64,000 nt of DNA from Sphingobium sufflavum (lineage in GTDB: Bacteria > Pseudomonadota > Alphaproteobacteria > Sphingomonadales > Sphingomonadaceae), in assembly GCF_021403115.1 (NCBI RefSeq), contig NZ_JAJSSH010000015.1, positions 38,996 through 102,995 on the forward strand, written 5' to 3'. The stretch's first letter is position 1; the number at the start of each line of letters is the position of its first letter. Below the pieces are notes generated by a model. That model worked only from the letters and a program-made list of their open reading frames with translations. It was not told the origin of the DNA and did not search any database. Below are positions 43,736 through 52,028 of the stretch, piece after piece. The translations under genes were made by a program, and so were the position numbers.

Positions 43736-44443
43736 TTACGAGCCGAACACGCGGCGGCCGAAGCCGGCGGGCTGGCGGGGCGCGGGGGCGGCATGGCCGG
43801 TCGTGAAGACGGTGCGGCGGAAATTCCGTTCCAGCCGGTCGGCGATATAGGTCCACAATGTCTCGATCTCCCGCGCGGACTTGCCCTTGGGGTCGAGGTC
43901 CATGACGGTGCGGCCGTCGATCATCGACGTGGCGAAATCGGTGCGGTGATGCACGGTGATGGGCGCGACGGTGCCATGCTGCGACAGGGCGACGGCGGCA
44001 TCCCCGGTGATGCGCGCCTTGGGCGTGCCCGCGTTGACGACGAAGATCAGCGGCTTTTGCGCGCGCTCGCACAGCTCGACGGTCGCGCCCACGGCGCGCA
44101 GGTCGTGCGGGGAGGGGCGGGTCGGCACCACGATCAGCTCCGCCACGCTAATGACGCTCTGGATCGCCATGGTGATGGCGGGGGGCGTGTCGATCACCGC
44201 CAGCTTGAAACCCTGCGTGCGCAGCGTCTCCAGGTCGGCGGCGAGGCGTGCGACGGTGGTCTGGGCAAAGGCGGGAAACTCGTCGTGGCGGTCGTTCCAC
44301 CAGTCGGACAGGGAACCTTGCGGGTCGATGTCGATCAGCACGACAGGTCCCATCCCGGCGCGTTGCGCCTGCACGGCAAGATGGCCGGACAAGGTTGTCT
44401 TGCCCGAACCACCCTTTTGGGACGCAAGCGCCAATATCCTCAC
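43736..44443 (-). CDS. Orphan ParA family ATPase
   Basis: A 235-residue ATPase of the ParA/MinD superfamily with the deviant Walker A KGGSGKTT at 10-17, Walker A' segment LIDIDPQGSLSDWW and the Walker B-like FKLAVIDTPPAI. Such proteins form ATP-dependent dimers on DNA or membrane and position chromosomes, plasmids, protein clusters or flagella. No parB-like gene with a ParB box domain is adjacent; instead a putative ribbon-helix-helix protein follows. It is therefore an orphan, distinct from the chromosomal parAB pair near the origin. Confidence 0.88.
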   Translation of the reverse strand: MRILALASQKGGSGKTTLSGHLAVQAQRAGMGPVVLIDIDPQGSLSDWWNDRHDEFPAFAQTTVARLAADLETLRTQGFKLAVIDTPPAITMAIQSVISVAELIVVPTRPSPHDLRAVGATVELCERAQKPLIFVVNAGTPKARITGDAAVALSQHGTVAPITVHHRTDFATSMIDGRTVMDLDPKGKSAREIETLWTYIADRLERNFRRTVFTTGHAAPAPRQPAGFGRRVFGS

Positions 44444-44570
44444 GCGATAACCCCTGCTTCATGAAATACAGGGGCAAAATCTCATGCGGGATGCTAAAAT
44501 CCGGTTAAGATGGGGCGGAAGGAAAATAAGGCGATAAAGAAGATGGTACAGGAACAGGGATAACGGCTTG

Positions 44571-44578
44571 TTAACCAT
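44571..44578 (+). promoter_or_regulatory. Candidate CtrA half-site
   Basis: TTAACCAT, the half-site recognised by the cell-cycle regulator CtrA in alphaproteobacteria, lies 49 bases before the Sel1/SPOR gene in the divergent region with parA. An 8-base match alone is weak. Confidence 0.35.
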
Positions 44579-44626
44579 CGTTGGGGTAGGCCACGATCCA
44601 CGTATCAGTGGAAGGACCAAGTCATC

Positions 44627-46006
44627 ATGAGAGCAGCGTTGGTGGGGACCATCGTCGCGACATGCGCGGCCAGCATGGCAACCCCGGCGTCGGCAGACGT
44701 CAAGGCGGGTGTCGATGCGTGGCAGCAGGGCGATTATGCAAAGGCGATTGCGGAGTGGCGCCCCATGGCGGCCGCGGGCGACGCCGACGCGCAGTTCAAT
44801 CTGGGCCAGGCCTATAAGCTGGGTCGCGGCGTGCCGGTGGATATGCCGGTCGCGCTGGAATGGTTCCGCAAGGCTTCGGCGCAGGGCCACCCCCGCGCGG
44901 CCGATAACCTGGGCCTCCTGATGTTCCAGCAGGGCAAGCGGGAAGAGGCGATGCCCTTCATCCGCAAGTCGGCGGAACGGGGCGATGCACGGGCGCAATA
45001 TATTCTCGGCACGGCCATGTTCAACGGCGATCTGGTCGCCAAGGATTGGGTGCGGGCCTATGCGTTGATGACGCGGGCGGCCTCCTCCGGTCTGGAGCAG
45101 GCGACGGCCAGCCTCGCCACGATGGACAAATATATCGGTACGGCCGACCGGCAGAAGGGCCTTGCCCTGGCCGCCGACATGGGCCGCGCCGCCAGGGATG
45201 TGGACTATGCCGCGGCCCCGGCGCAGGCTCCGGCCTCGACCGGTGCCGTGCGGCCCGCGCCGTCGGTGCAGGCTGCGCCGCCCCGGCAGGTCGCCAGCGC
45301 GCCGGTGGTGCGCGGGACGGCCAGTGCGCCGCCGCCGAAAGAGACGGGCAGTTCACCGCCTCCGCGGGATTCACGAGGTTTGCCGCCTCCGCGGGACTCA
45401 GAAGGTTTGCCGCCTCCGCGGCGGGTCGCGAGTGCACAGCCGGTGCAGCAGGCTCCGCCGGGACTGGCCGATCGCTTTGGAGATGCTCCGCCCGAACGGG
45501 GTGGACGGCCGGGCGCGCGTTATGACGAGCGACCGGACAGCCGGGACGACGCATCGCCGCCGGGCAGGGCATCCAGCGCTCCACCCTATCGCGTGCCGGT
45601 CAAGCCGCCCACGGCCCGACCGCCCCAACCGATCAAGCCACTTCAGTCGGCCAAGCCACCTCAGTCGGTCAAACCACCGCCATCCGTGGCGCAGGCTCCG
45701 CCCGTCGCCGCGAAACCCGCACGACCACCAGGAGGCGCTCCGCCGCCGACTGCGGTCGCCAAGCCGCCGTCCTCCGGCAGCTGGCGTGTCCAGATGGGCG
45801 CGTTCCGGGAGGAAAGCCGTGCCAAGGCGCTGTGGAAGGCCGCGACGGAGCGTGTTCCGGGCCTGTCGGGCTATCGGCTCTATATGGTCAGGGGCGGCGA
45901 TGTGACGCGCGTCCAGGTCGGCCCCGTGCAGGGCGAGGCGGATGCCGCGCGCCTGTGTGGAACGCTGCGTGCGGCGGGCTACGCCTGTATTCCGCGCCCG
46001 AACTAG
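44627..46006 (+). CDS. Sel1-repeat and SPOR domain secreted protein
   Basis: A 459-residue protein. Signal peptide (hydrophobic to about residue 20, likely cleaved after ASA), Sel1-like repeats at about 30-170 (AQFNLGQAYKLGRGVPVDM, AADNLGLLMFQQGKREEAM, AQYILGTAMFNGDLVAKDW), a long Pro-rich linker with internal repeats, and a C-terminal SPOR domain (SWRVQMGAFREESRAKALW to YACIPRPN). SPOR domains target septal peptidoglycan. It is divergent from the ParA operon and likely periplasmic. Neighbouring SPOR genes suggest a shared division- or envelope-related role. Confidence 0.85.
   Translation: MRAALVGTIVATCAASMATPASADVKAGVDAWQQGDYAKAIAEWRPMAAAGDADAQFNLGQAYKLGRGVPVDMPVALEWFRKASAQGHPRAADNLGLLMFQQGKREEAMPFIRKSAERGDARAQYILGTAMFNGDLVAKDWVRAYALMTRAASSGLEQATASLATMDKYIGTADRQKGLALAADMGRAARDVDYAAAPAQAPASTGAVRPAPSVQAAPPRQVASAPVVRGTASAPPPKETGSSPPPRDSRGLPPPRDSEGLPPPRRVASAQPVQQAPPGLADRFGDAPPERGGRPGARYDERPDSRDDASPPGRASSAPPYRVPVKPPTARPPQPIKPLQSAKPPQSVKPPPSVAQAPPVAAKPARPPGGAPPPTAVAKPPSSGSWRVQMGAFREESRAKALWKAATERVPGLSGYRLYMVRGGDVTRVQVGPVQGEADAARLCGTLRAAGYACIPRPN
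45356..45424. repeat. 27-bp direct repeats in the Pro-rich linker
   Basis: A unit beginning CCGCCTCCGCGG starts at 45356, 45383 and 45410, giving PPPRDSRGL, PPPRDSEGL and PPPRR in the Sel1/SPOR protein. A second 18-base repeat coding KPPQSV lies near 45633-45690. Both are in the linker. Confidence 0.7.
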
Positions 46007-46034
46007 GGCGTTCCATCATGCAGGCCCGCATGGT

Positions 46035-46056
46035 GTGAAGCGGGGTACGGCTTCAC
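46035..46056. terminator. Hairpin downstream of the Sel1/SPOR gene
   Basis: GTGAAGC and GCTTCAC form a 7-base stem with an 8-base loop, 29 bases after the stop. There is no strong T-run, so it is a weak terminator candidate. Confidence 0.4.
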
Positions 46057-46244
46057 GCTGAAAGGCAGAAAAAGCGCCATTTTCGGTACGGCATCGTCTG
46101 GATGTCGAGCAGTTGAACGGCGTCATGAGCCTGTGACCTGAACTGCAAGACACAGGCCGGGTTTGCCGGATTGCGCTGACTATTCGCCGGGCGAGGCTCT
46201 TTTTTTCGGCGTCTATCGCGGCCCTGCGTCCGCCCCACGGAACG

Positions 46245-46787
46245 TCATTTGGATGTGGGACGCCATGTCCGCCGTTCCTCGGCCGTGCGCAGGACTTCGT
46301 AGGCGGCCTGAACCGCGTGGAAGCGGGTCGCCGCGTCGGCATCGTCGGGGCGGACGTCCGGGTGGTTTTCCTTGGCGAGCTGGCGCCAGCTCCGCTTGAT
46401 CGTCTCGAAATCCGCGTCTGGCTCGACACCCAAAATGTCGAGCGCGCGCATCTCCTCGCGCGAGCGGGAGCCGTCGCCCGACGTGGTCCAGCCATAATAG
46501 GCGCTGGCGGTATAGCCCGCGCTGGTCCGTGCCTCGTCATGGGTGCGGCGGTCGCGTTCTTCCGCGTCCAGCCCCTGAAAATAGTCCCAGCCCTTGTTAT
46601 ATTCGGCGGCATGATCCTGGCAGAAATACCAGCGGTCCGGGTTGTTGGGCGATTTGGGCGCGGGGCAGTTGCCCGGATTGGTGCAGCCATGCCGGTCGCA
46701 CAGGCGCACGGACTGGGCCTCACGCGACGATCCATATTCACGCCAGCGCGGAAAACCCCAGTCATTCGAGCGATTATTGCGAGCCAT
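46245..46787 (-). CDS. J-domain protein with N-terminal Cys/His cluster
   Basis: A 180-residue protein. The J domain is C-terminal (about 112-178) with HPD at 142-144 (ENHPDVRPDDADAATRFHAVQAAYEVL), so it should stimulate an Hsp70 ATPase. The N-terminal part has CDRHGC...GNC...WYFCQDH (C30, C35, C41, C56, H59), which looks like a zinc-binding module. The tryptophan/aromatic-rich middle (NKGWDYFQGLD) is characteristic of a J-protein type seen in alphaproteobacteria. No DnaJ Gly/Phe or zinc-repeat region, so it is a specialised co-chaperone. Confidence 0.85.
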   Translation of the reverse strand: MARNNRSNDWGFPRWREYGSSREAQSVRLCDRHGCTNPGNCPAPKSPNNPDRWYFCQDHAAEYNKGWDYFQGLDAEERDRRTHDEARTSAGYTASAYYGWTTSGDGSRSREEMRALDILGVEPDADFETIKRSWRQLAKENHPDVRPDDADAATRFHAVQAAYEVLRTAEERRTWRPTSK

Positions 46788-46940
46788 CCCTCCAATGTAG
46801 CGTGCCGGGTGCGGTAAGGAAAGGCGCGGGGCGGGGAATTGTATGGGGTGGGTTTGGGGTGGATTCCGCCCAGTCCGGTTTTGGCAGCATAAAACCGAAT
46901 AGCCGACGATCCGCTCCGGCCGCGCTCAGCGGAAAAGTGG

Positions 46941-47519
46941 CTACGCGTTAGAAGATAGAGGATGTAGAAGCAGCCCGTCTTCCTGTTCAATGTAACATTC
47001 GATGTTGCTGCGGATCTTTTCGAAAACCTGCGGGAGGTACTCGAAAAGATCATTCATCTTCAAATCATGCCCTGAGAAGCCATGGTATCTACTGAGGTAG
47101 GAGACAATTTCCGACTGGTCATCGGCGGGCATCGTTACCAGCGGATCAGACACCCCGTAATCCCAAAAATTCGTTAGGTGGATGAACTTTGAACTGTATT
47201 GGTATGCTAAGGATACCCACGAGTGATTGTCTTTGGCGTAGGTGTGAAATTCGACATCGCGGATGTCCATAAATTTCCCCTTGGTGGTGCGTCGCTGCCA
47301 GCGTGCACCCGAAATGACATCCCGACACAGTTCCTCACGATCAGTAAGCGGGACAGAAAAAGCCAAGTAATCGACCCGCATGAGGTTGTCGATTTCCTGA
47401 CGGATGATCGCGGCGCAGGCACCGTAGAGTCCTTGGGCATAGAGAATTCCGAAGGCCTGATTGTGCTCGCGCGAGCGCTTCTCAACGAGGCGCATATACG
47501 ATCTAAGGTTCTCGTGCAT
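46941..47519 (-). CDS. Unplaced protein, atypical composition
   Basis: A 192-residue soluble protein that was not recognised. It begins MHENLRSYMRLVEKRSREHNQAFG and includes a long helix (ILYAQGLYGACAAIIRQEIDNLMRVDYLAF) similar in style to DUF5677-type proteins. Codon choice is more mixed than in neighbours, with several A/T-ending codons, and the flanking DNA (47520-47740) is also A+T-richer, so it may have been acquired. No membrane or catalytic motif is obvious. Start at 47519 is the first ATG; its ribosome site is unclear. Confidence 0.6.
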   Translation of the reverse strand: MHENLRSYMRLVEKRSREHNQAFGILYAQGLYGACAAIIRQEIDNLMRVDYLAFSVPLTDREELCRDVISGARWQRRTTKGKFMDIRDVEFHTYAKDNHSWVSLAYQYSSKFIHLTNFWDYGVSDPLVTMPADDQSEIVSYLSRYHGFSGHDLKMNDLFEYLPQVFEKIRSNIECYIEQEDGLLLHPLSSNA

Positions 47520-47745
47520 TGCATCCCACTCTACTTCGATTCAAATTAGCAAGGCTAGCCTTTTGAGCTTTCGGTTATATCATTGGCTCAGGCTACTTTG
47601 ATGCGAAATGGCAGTTAAGGCGCAGGCCGCGCCGATCGAGAAAGCGTGGGCGGTTGGTTGGGAAGGTCAGCTTTCGCGATCGCTATAGCGCACGTTTTAT
47701 GGCGAGGTCTGCTCGCCCCCCCTCCCACATCTGCACAGAAAAATA

Positions 47746-48164
47746 CCAGAGGGTCTGTAAGCCGGGTTCTGTCCACCGCCGCCGTATCCCGCAAGGGACG
47801 CGAGGCGGATGGGCGATCATTCCTCTTGGACGCCCGTTACCGGACGCCTCTAGCAACCAACCCGGACGGTCGGGCCGAAACACGCCCTGTGGAGTCGCCC
47901 CCACGCGCCATCCCTATTCGGTCTTGCTCCCGGTGGGGTTTACCGTGCCATGCGCCGTTACCGGGCATGCGGTGGGCTCTTACCCCACCCTTTCACTGTT
48001 CACGCGGCCGAAGCCCTAGGCCCGAAGGCGATACGTGACCTGCTCTCTGTTGCACTGTCCCTGACCCCTTGCGGGGCCGCCGGACGTTATCCGGCACCGT
48101 TGTTTCGTGGAGCCCGGACTTTCCTCGCCGGTTTTGACACCGCCGCGATCGCCCGACCCTCTGG
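47746..48164 (-). ncRNA. rnpB: RNase P RNA
   Basis: On the minus strand, CCAGAGGGTC at the 5' end (48155-48164) pairs with GACCCTCTGG at the 3' end (47746-47755) as helix P1. The universally conserved GAGGAAAGTCCGGGCTCC lies near the 5' end and ACAGAACCCGGCTTACAG near the 3' end, together forming the P4 core. Length about 419 bases matches alphaproteobacterial type A RNA. A TTTTT run follows the 3' end. It is the catalytic RNA that trims the 5' ends of tRNA precursors. Exact ends are approximate. Confidence 0.95.
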
Positions 48165-48265
48165 TGGGGCGGGCCGTAGCGGATAATAGTGGGGGTGTCA
48201 TCCCCTGGCATGACTCCGCTGTGGTGCCGGGACGACGTACAGCCCTTCGAGCGAAGTATGTCCCC

Positions 48266-48958
48266 TCAGTCGTCGCCGCGCGGCCGTGGGAGAAGCAGGG
48301 CGAGGAGGAGGGCGCGACATTCGCCGTCGACCACCCCGTCGATCAGTTCGGGCCGGAAACGCCGCTGGAACGCCTGTATGGCCGCCTGCTGGTCCGCAAT
48401 GTCATAGCCGAAGCGTTGCAGGGCGAGCAGGAAGCCGCCATCCGACCAGTGCGGGTCCACGAGGTTCTTCGTCGGGCGGGGCAGGGCGAGGCGCAAGCGG
48501 GCGAGCCGGTGCCAGGGAAACAGCTCGCCGGGGTCGGTCTTGCGCGCCGGTGCGATGTCCGAATGGCCCACCACATTGCCGCGCGTGATATGGTGGCGTT
48601 TGACGATGTCGTTGACCAGCGGGATCACCGCCTCGATCTGTGCATCGGGGAAGGGGCGATAGCCCCATTCATGGCCGGGATTGACGATCTCTATGCCGAT
48701 GCTGGCGGAGTTGATGTCGTCCACCCCGCGCCAGTGCGAGCGGCCCGCGTGCCAGGCCCGTTTCCCCTCGTCCACCATGCGGACGATGCGGCCATCCTCC
48801 GTCACCACATAATGGGCCGAAACCTTGGAATCAGGGTTGGCGAGCCACTGAATCGCGGAGTGCGCGTCGGGCATGCCGGTATAGTGCAGGACCAGCATGG
48901 AGACGGGAAGCGTGCGGTCGTCGAAATTGGGGGACGGCGTTTCGATCGTCTCGATCAT
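48266..48958 (-). CDS. N-acetylmuramoyl-L-alanine amidase (AmiD/AmpD type)
   Basis: A 230-residue amidase_2 domain protein. Zinc ligands are H25 (LVLHYTG), H near the GHSDIAPARKTDPGELFPW motif and the Asp/Cys-equivalent there; HAGRSHWRGVDDINSASIGIEIVNPG forms the substrate pocket. It cleaves the amide bond between MurNAc and the stem peptide. No signal peptide is visible, so it is more likely a cytoplasmic AmpD-type recycler, though the length is between AmpD and AmiD. It lies just upstream of rnpB on the same strand. Confidence 0.88.
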   Translation of the reverse strand: MIETIETPSPNFDDRTLPVSMLVLHYTGMPDAHSAIQWLANPDSKVSAHYVVTEDGRIVRMVDEGKRAWHAGRSHWRGVDDINSASIGIEIVNPGHEWGYRPFPDAQIEAVIPLVNDIVKRHHITRGNVVGHSDIAPARKTDPGELFPWHRLARLRLALPRPTKNLVDPHWSDGGFLLALQRFGYDIADQQAAIQAFQRRFRPELIDGVVDGECRALLLALLLPRPRGDD

Positions 48959-49133
48959 TGCTGGCTTCCGGCGGTTATCCTTCCGCCATTAGTCGAGCAA
49001 AGGGCCGCTGACCATAGGGTAGAGCAGGTTCCGGTGCGACGCTATCGGCTGGATGGCCCTAGCCTTTTGATTTCCCGTGCTTTCCGGGTCGGCAGAGGAT
49101 TCCGCCTGCCTTGCAAATGCCCTGCAATGGCGG

Positions 49134-49994
49134 TCAACCCGCCAGTCGGTCCAGCATGTGCGGAGCCGGACCGGCGCCGCCGATGTCATAGGCGCCGCGA
49201 AAGGCGCCGGAGGGGACGAACTGCGTGCCGGTGCCGATCGTCGTCTCGCCAGCGCCCAGGATCAGCAGCGTGTCCGGGCGGGACAGGCGGGCGATCCGCG
49301 ACAGGGCATGGGCGCGCAGCTCCGGCGAGAAATAGAGCAGGACGTTGCGGCACAGGATCAGGTCGAACTTGCCGGTGATGGCGTGGTGGTCGAGGATATT
49401 GTCGACCTTGAAGCTGGTCAGGGCGCGCAGATCCTGCGCGATGCGCCACTGGTCGCCATTGGGTTCGAACCAGCGCAGCAGGTCCGCGATGGGCAGGCCC
49501 CGCTGCACATCCATCTGCTGAAAGACGCCGGCCTGCGCCTTCTCGATGGAGAAGGGCGAGATGTCGGTGCCCAGAATCGACACGCGCCAATCCTTCCACA
49601 GATGCTCCTGCCGTTTCAGCACGATGGCGAGCGAATAGGCCTCCTGCCCCGTCGAGCAGCCCGCGCACCAAATGCGCAGCAGCTTTTCCGGCAGGGTGCG
49701 GTTGAGGTGAGGAAGAATCTGCTTTTCGATCGATTCGAAGACGTTGAGGTCGCGGAAGAAGCTGCTCTCATGGTTCATGATGCAGTGAATGGTGCCGGCG
49801 GCCAGTTCGCCATAGGGATCGCGTTGCAGGCGGGCGTGCAGGGCGTGGAGATCGCCCAGGCCATGTTTGCGCATCACGTCGCGCAGCACCGTCTCGATCC
49901 GCCACATCCGGCTCTCGCCCAGATGCTGGCCGGTCCTCTGTTCGAAGAAATCGGCAATGGCGCGGACGCTGCTGTCGCCGGAAAGAGCCGTCAT
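49134..49994 (-). CDS. cheR: Chemotaxis protein methyltransferase CheR
   Basis: A 286-residue SAM-dependent methyltransferase that methylates glutamates of chemoreceptors. N-terminal helical domain (RAIADFFEQRTGQHLGESRMWRIETVLRD), then HESSFFRDLNVFESI and the SAM motif IWCAGCSTGQEAYSLAIVL, ending DLILCRNVLLYFSPELR. The ATG at 49994 overlaps the cheB stop by four bases; an upstream ATG at 50009 is also possible. It is last in the cheAWYBR operon. Confidence 0.95.
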   Translation of the reverse strand: MTALSGDSSVRAIADFFEQRTGQHLGESRMWRIETVLRDVMRKHGLGDLHALHARLQRDPYGELAAGTIHCIMNHESSFFRDLNVFESIEKQILPHLNRTLPEKLLRIWCAGCSTGQEAYSLAIVLKRQEHLWKDWRVSILGTDISPFSIEKAQAGVFQQMDVQRGLPIADLLRWFEPNGDQWRIAQDLRALTSFKVDNILDHHAITGKFDLILCRNVLLYFSPELRAHALSRIARLSRPDTLLILGAGETTIGTGTQFVPSGAFRGAYDIGGAGPAPHMLDRLAG

Positions 49995-51046
49995 GCTGTC
50001 ATCCGCCATGCTTCCTGAAGAGAACGGGCCGCCATTTCGGGCGACGCGACGAGGCAGGCGAGGCCCGCATCCACGACCGCGCCGGGCATCCCCCACACGA
50101 CGCTGGTCGCGCTGTCCTGCGCGATGACCGATCCGCCGGCGCACACGATGGATTCGGTACCCGCCAGACCGTCCCGGCCCATGCCGGAGAAGATGATGCC
50201 GCAGGCCCGTTCGCCATAGACCTGCGCCAGCGACGCCATCATGGGATCGACGGCGGGAAAGGCGCCATGGCGCGAACTGGCGCGCGACAGGCGAACCTCC
50301 ACCCTATGGCTGGGCTTGCGCTGCACGGTCAGATGGGCCTGTCCGGGCGCGACATAGATGTTGCCGGGAAGGACCGGCATACCGTCCTCCGCGATGTGCA
50401 CGGGCAGCCGCTCCAGACGGCGCAACTGTTCGGCAAAGAAGGGCAGGAAGTCGGCGGGCAGGTGCTGCGTCACAAACAGCGGCGCGGGGACGGGTGTCTC
50501 CAGCGCGCCGAGGAAGGCGGTGAGGGAATGGATGCCGCCGGTCGAGGCGCCGATACCGATGGCGCGGGGCGCATGGCTGATGCCGGGCAGGGCGGACACG
50601 CGGCGATGGCTGTCGCCGGTCCAGGCGACGCGGTCCTGCCCCGTATAGATGGCGTGAAGCCGGTCGGAGAGGGCGACGGCGAAGGCGGGACCGAAATGAC
50701 CGGCGACCGGCTTCGTCATCACGTCGCGCGCACCGGCGGCGAGGGCGGCGATGGCCACACTGCCATCCTCCGCATGATGGCCGGACAGGATCACGACCTT
50801 GGCGTTATGGCCCACGCGCAGCATGTCGGGCAGGCTGTCCACGCCGCTGCGGCCGGGCATTTCGAGGTCGAGGAGGATGAGGTCGCACGGCGCGGCGGAC
50901 AGGGCGGCGATGGCGTCATCGGCGCTGCTGTGGCAGCCGACGACGCAGAAGCGGCCGTCCTCCTCCAGGATGCGTTGCAGGACGCGGCGCGCGACGAGCG
51001 AATCGTCGACGATCACCACGCGGATGACGGGTTCGGGGGAAGTCAT
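49991..51046 (-). CDS. cheB: Chemotaxis response regulator methylesterase CheB
   Basis: A 351-residue two-domain protein. Receiver domain 1-120 with phospho-acceptor D60 (LILLDLEMPG) and the DD pair at 14-15; C-terminal methylesterase with GIGASTGGIHSL (catalytic Ser), TQHLPADF and GMGRDGLAG. It removes methyl groups from chemoreceptors when phosphorylated by CheA. The ATG at 51046 (MTSPEPVIRVV) was chosen because the upstream frame crosses cheY. Third-to-last gene of the che operon, overlapping cheR. Confidence 0.96.
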   Translation of the reverse strand: MTSPEPVIRVVIVDDSLVARRVLQRILEEDGRFCVVGCHSSADDAIAALSAAPCDLILLDLEMPGRSGVDSLPDMLRVGHNAKVVILSGHHAEDGSVAIAALAAGARDVMTKPVAGHFGPAFAVALSDRLHAIYTGQDRVAWTGDSHRRVSALPGISHAPRAIGIGASTGGIHSLTAFLGALETPVPAPLFVTQHLPADFLPFFAEQLRRLERLPVHIAEDGMPVLPGNIYVAPGQAHLTVQRKPSHRVEVRLSRASSRHGAFPAVDPMMASLAQVYGERACGIIFSGMGRDGLAGTESIVCAGGSVIAQDSATSVVWGMPGAVVDAGLACLVASPEMAARSLQEAWRMTA

Positions 51047-51108
51047 GCCCCCCGTCCGTATTATGGCTGTATTGGCTGTCACCGACCGGTCCCCACCTGA
51101 TGTCGATT

Positions 51109-51474
51109 TTACAGGATGCCGACGAGTTGCAGCTTGCTTTCGAGGGTTTCGCGGTCGAACGGCTTCATCACATATTCGTCCGCGCCCGCTTCCACCGCCG
51201 CGCGGATATGGCCCAGACCATTTTCCGTCGTGCAGAAGATGATCTTGGGATGCTGGGGCAGTTTGCGCCGGGTCAGTTCGTTGAGAAACTCCAGCCCGGT
51301 CATGTGCGGCATGTTCCAGTCGAGCAGGACCACGTCGGGCATGGTGGCTTCGCAATGGGTCAGCGCCTCACGGCCATCCACGGCCTCGTCAACCACAAGG
51401 TCGAGCGATTCGAGGATATGGCGGGCGACCTTCCGGATAACCTTCGAGTCGTCGACGACCAGGCAATTTTTCAT
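51109..51474 (-). CDS. cheY: Chemotaxis response regulator CheY
   Basis: A 121-residue single receiver domain. Acidic pair D8-D9, phospho-acceptor D52 in LLDWNMP, and the conserved Lys in YVMKPFD. When phosphorylated by CheA it binds the flagellar motor switch. It lies between cheW and cheB, 114 bases after cheW. Confidence 0.94.
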   Translation of the reverse strand: MKNCLVVDDSKVIRKVARHILESLDLVVDEAVDGREALTHCEATMPDVVLLDWNMPHMTGLEFLNELTRRKLPQHPKIIFCTTENGLGHIRAAVEAGADEYVMKPFDRETLESKLQLVGIL

Positions 51475-51587
51475 CTTTGCGTACCCCTGTGTGGCGATCC
51501 TTCGATGCGCAGGTGCGACCCTAGCAAGAAGATGTAAGCGAAGTGTAAACCCTGCCGCCGGGCTGCGACGGATGGAGGCCGGAGCCG

Positions 51588-52028
51588 TCAGGCGGCGGCG
51601 GACAGCGCCTGTTGCCGGATGAAGTCGGGAATGGAGACGGCGAGATGCAGCCGGTTTTCAAACAGGATCATCCCCTTGGCATAGGATTCCCATGCCGCGC
51701 CGACCCGCCCGCGCACGGGCAACATGCCGCCCTCCACCGGGCAGATGTCGCTGACCCGGTCGATCAGCAGGCCATAGGTATGACCCTCCACCTCCGCCAC
51801 GATGGCGAGGGGGGCACGGCCCATTTCGGTCAGGTCGCCCGTCACCAGCGTGCGGACGTCGATGACGGTCAGCACCCGGCTGCGCAGGGCGGCGAGGCCG
51901 CGAACCTGCGGCGCGGTGCGCGCGATGGGCATGATCTCGCCCAGATGGACGACGGCTTCCAGTTCGTCCGTGGGCATGGCGATGTCCGTGCCCGCGACGG
52001 TGGCGAAGAGGAAAAGGGGCGCGCTCAT
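51588..52028 (-). CDS. cheW: Chemotaxis adaptor CheW
   Basis: A 146-residue CheW domain protein. FATVAGTDIAMPTDELEAVVHL, RGLAALRSRVLTVIDVRTL and VEGHTYGLLIDRVSDI match the family's two-barrel pattern. It links CheA to chemoreceptors. Its ATG overlaps the cheA stop by four bases (ATGA), so translation is coupled. Confidence 0.93.
   Translation of the reverse strand: MSAPLFLFATVAGTDIAMPTDELEAVVHLGEIMPIARTAPQVRGLAALRSRVLTVIDVRTLVTGDLTEMGRAPLAIVAEVEGHTYGLLIDRVSDICPVEGGMLPVRGRVGAAWESYAKGMILFENRLHLAVSIPDFIRQQALSAAA

Noticed and set aside
47646..48186. Open frames on both strands over the rnpB locus
   Set aside because: The sequence matches RNase P RNA with paired P1 ends and the conserved core; the frames are accidental.
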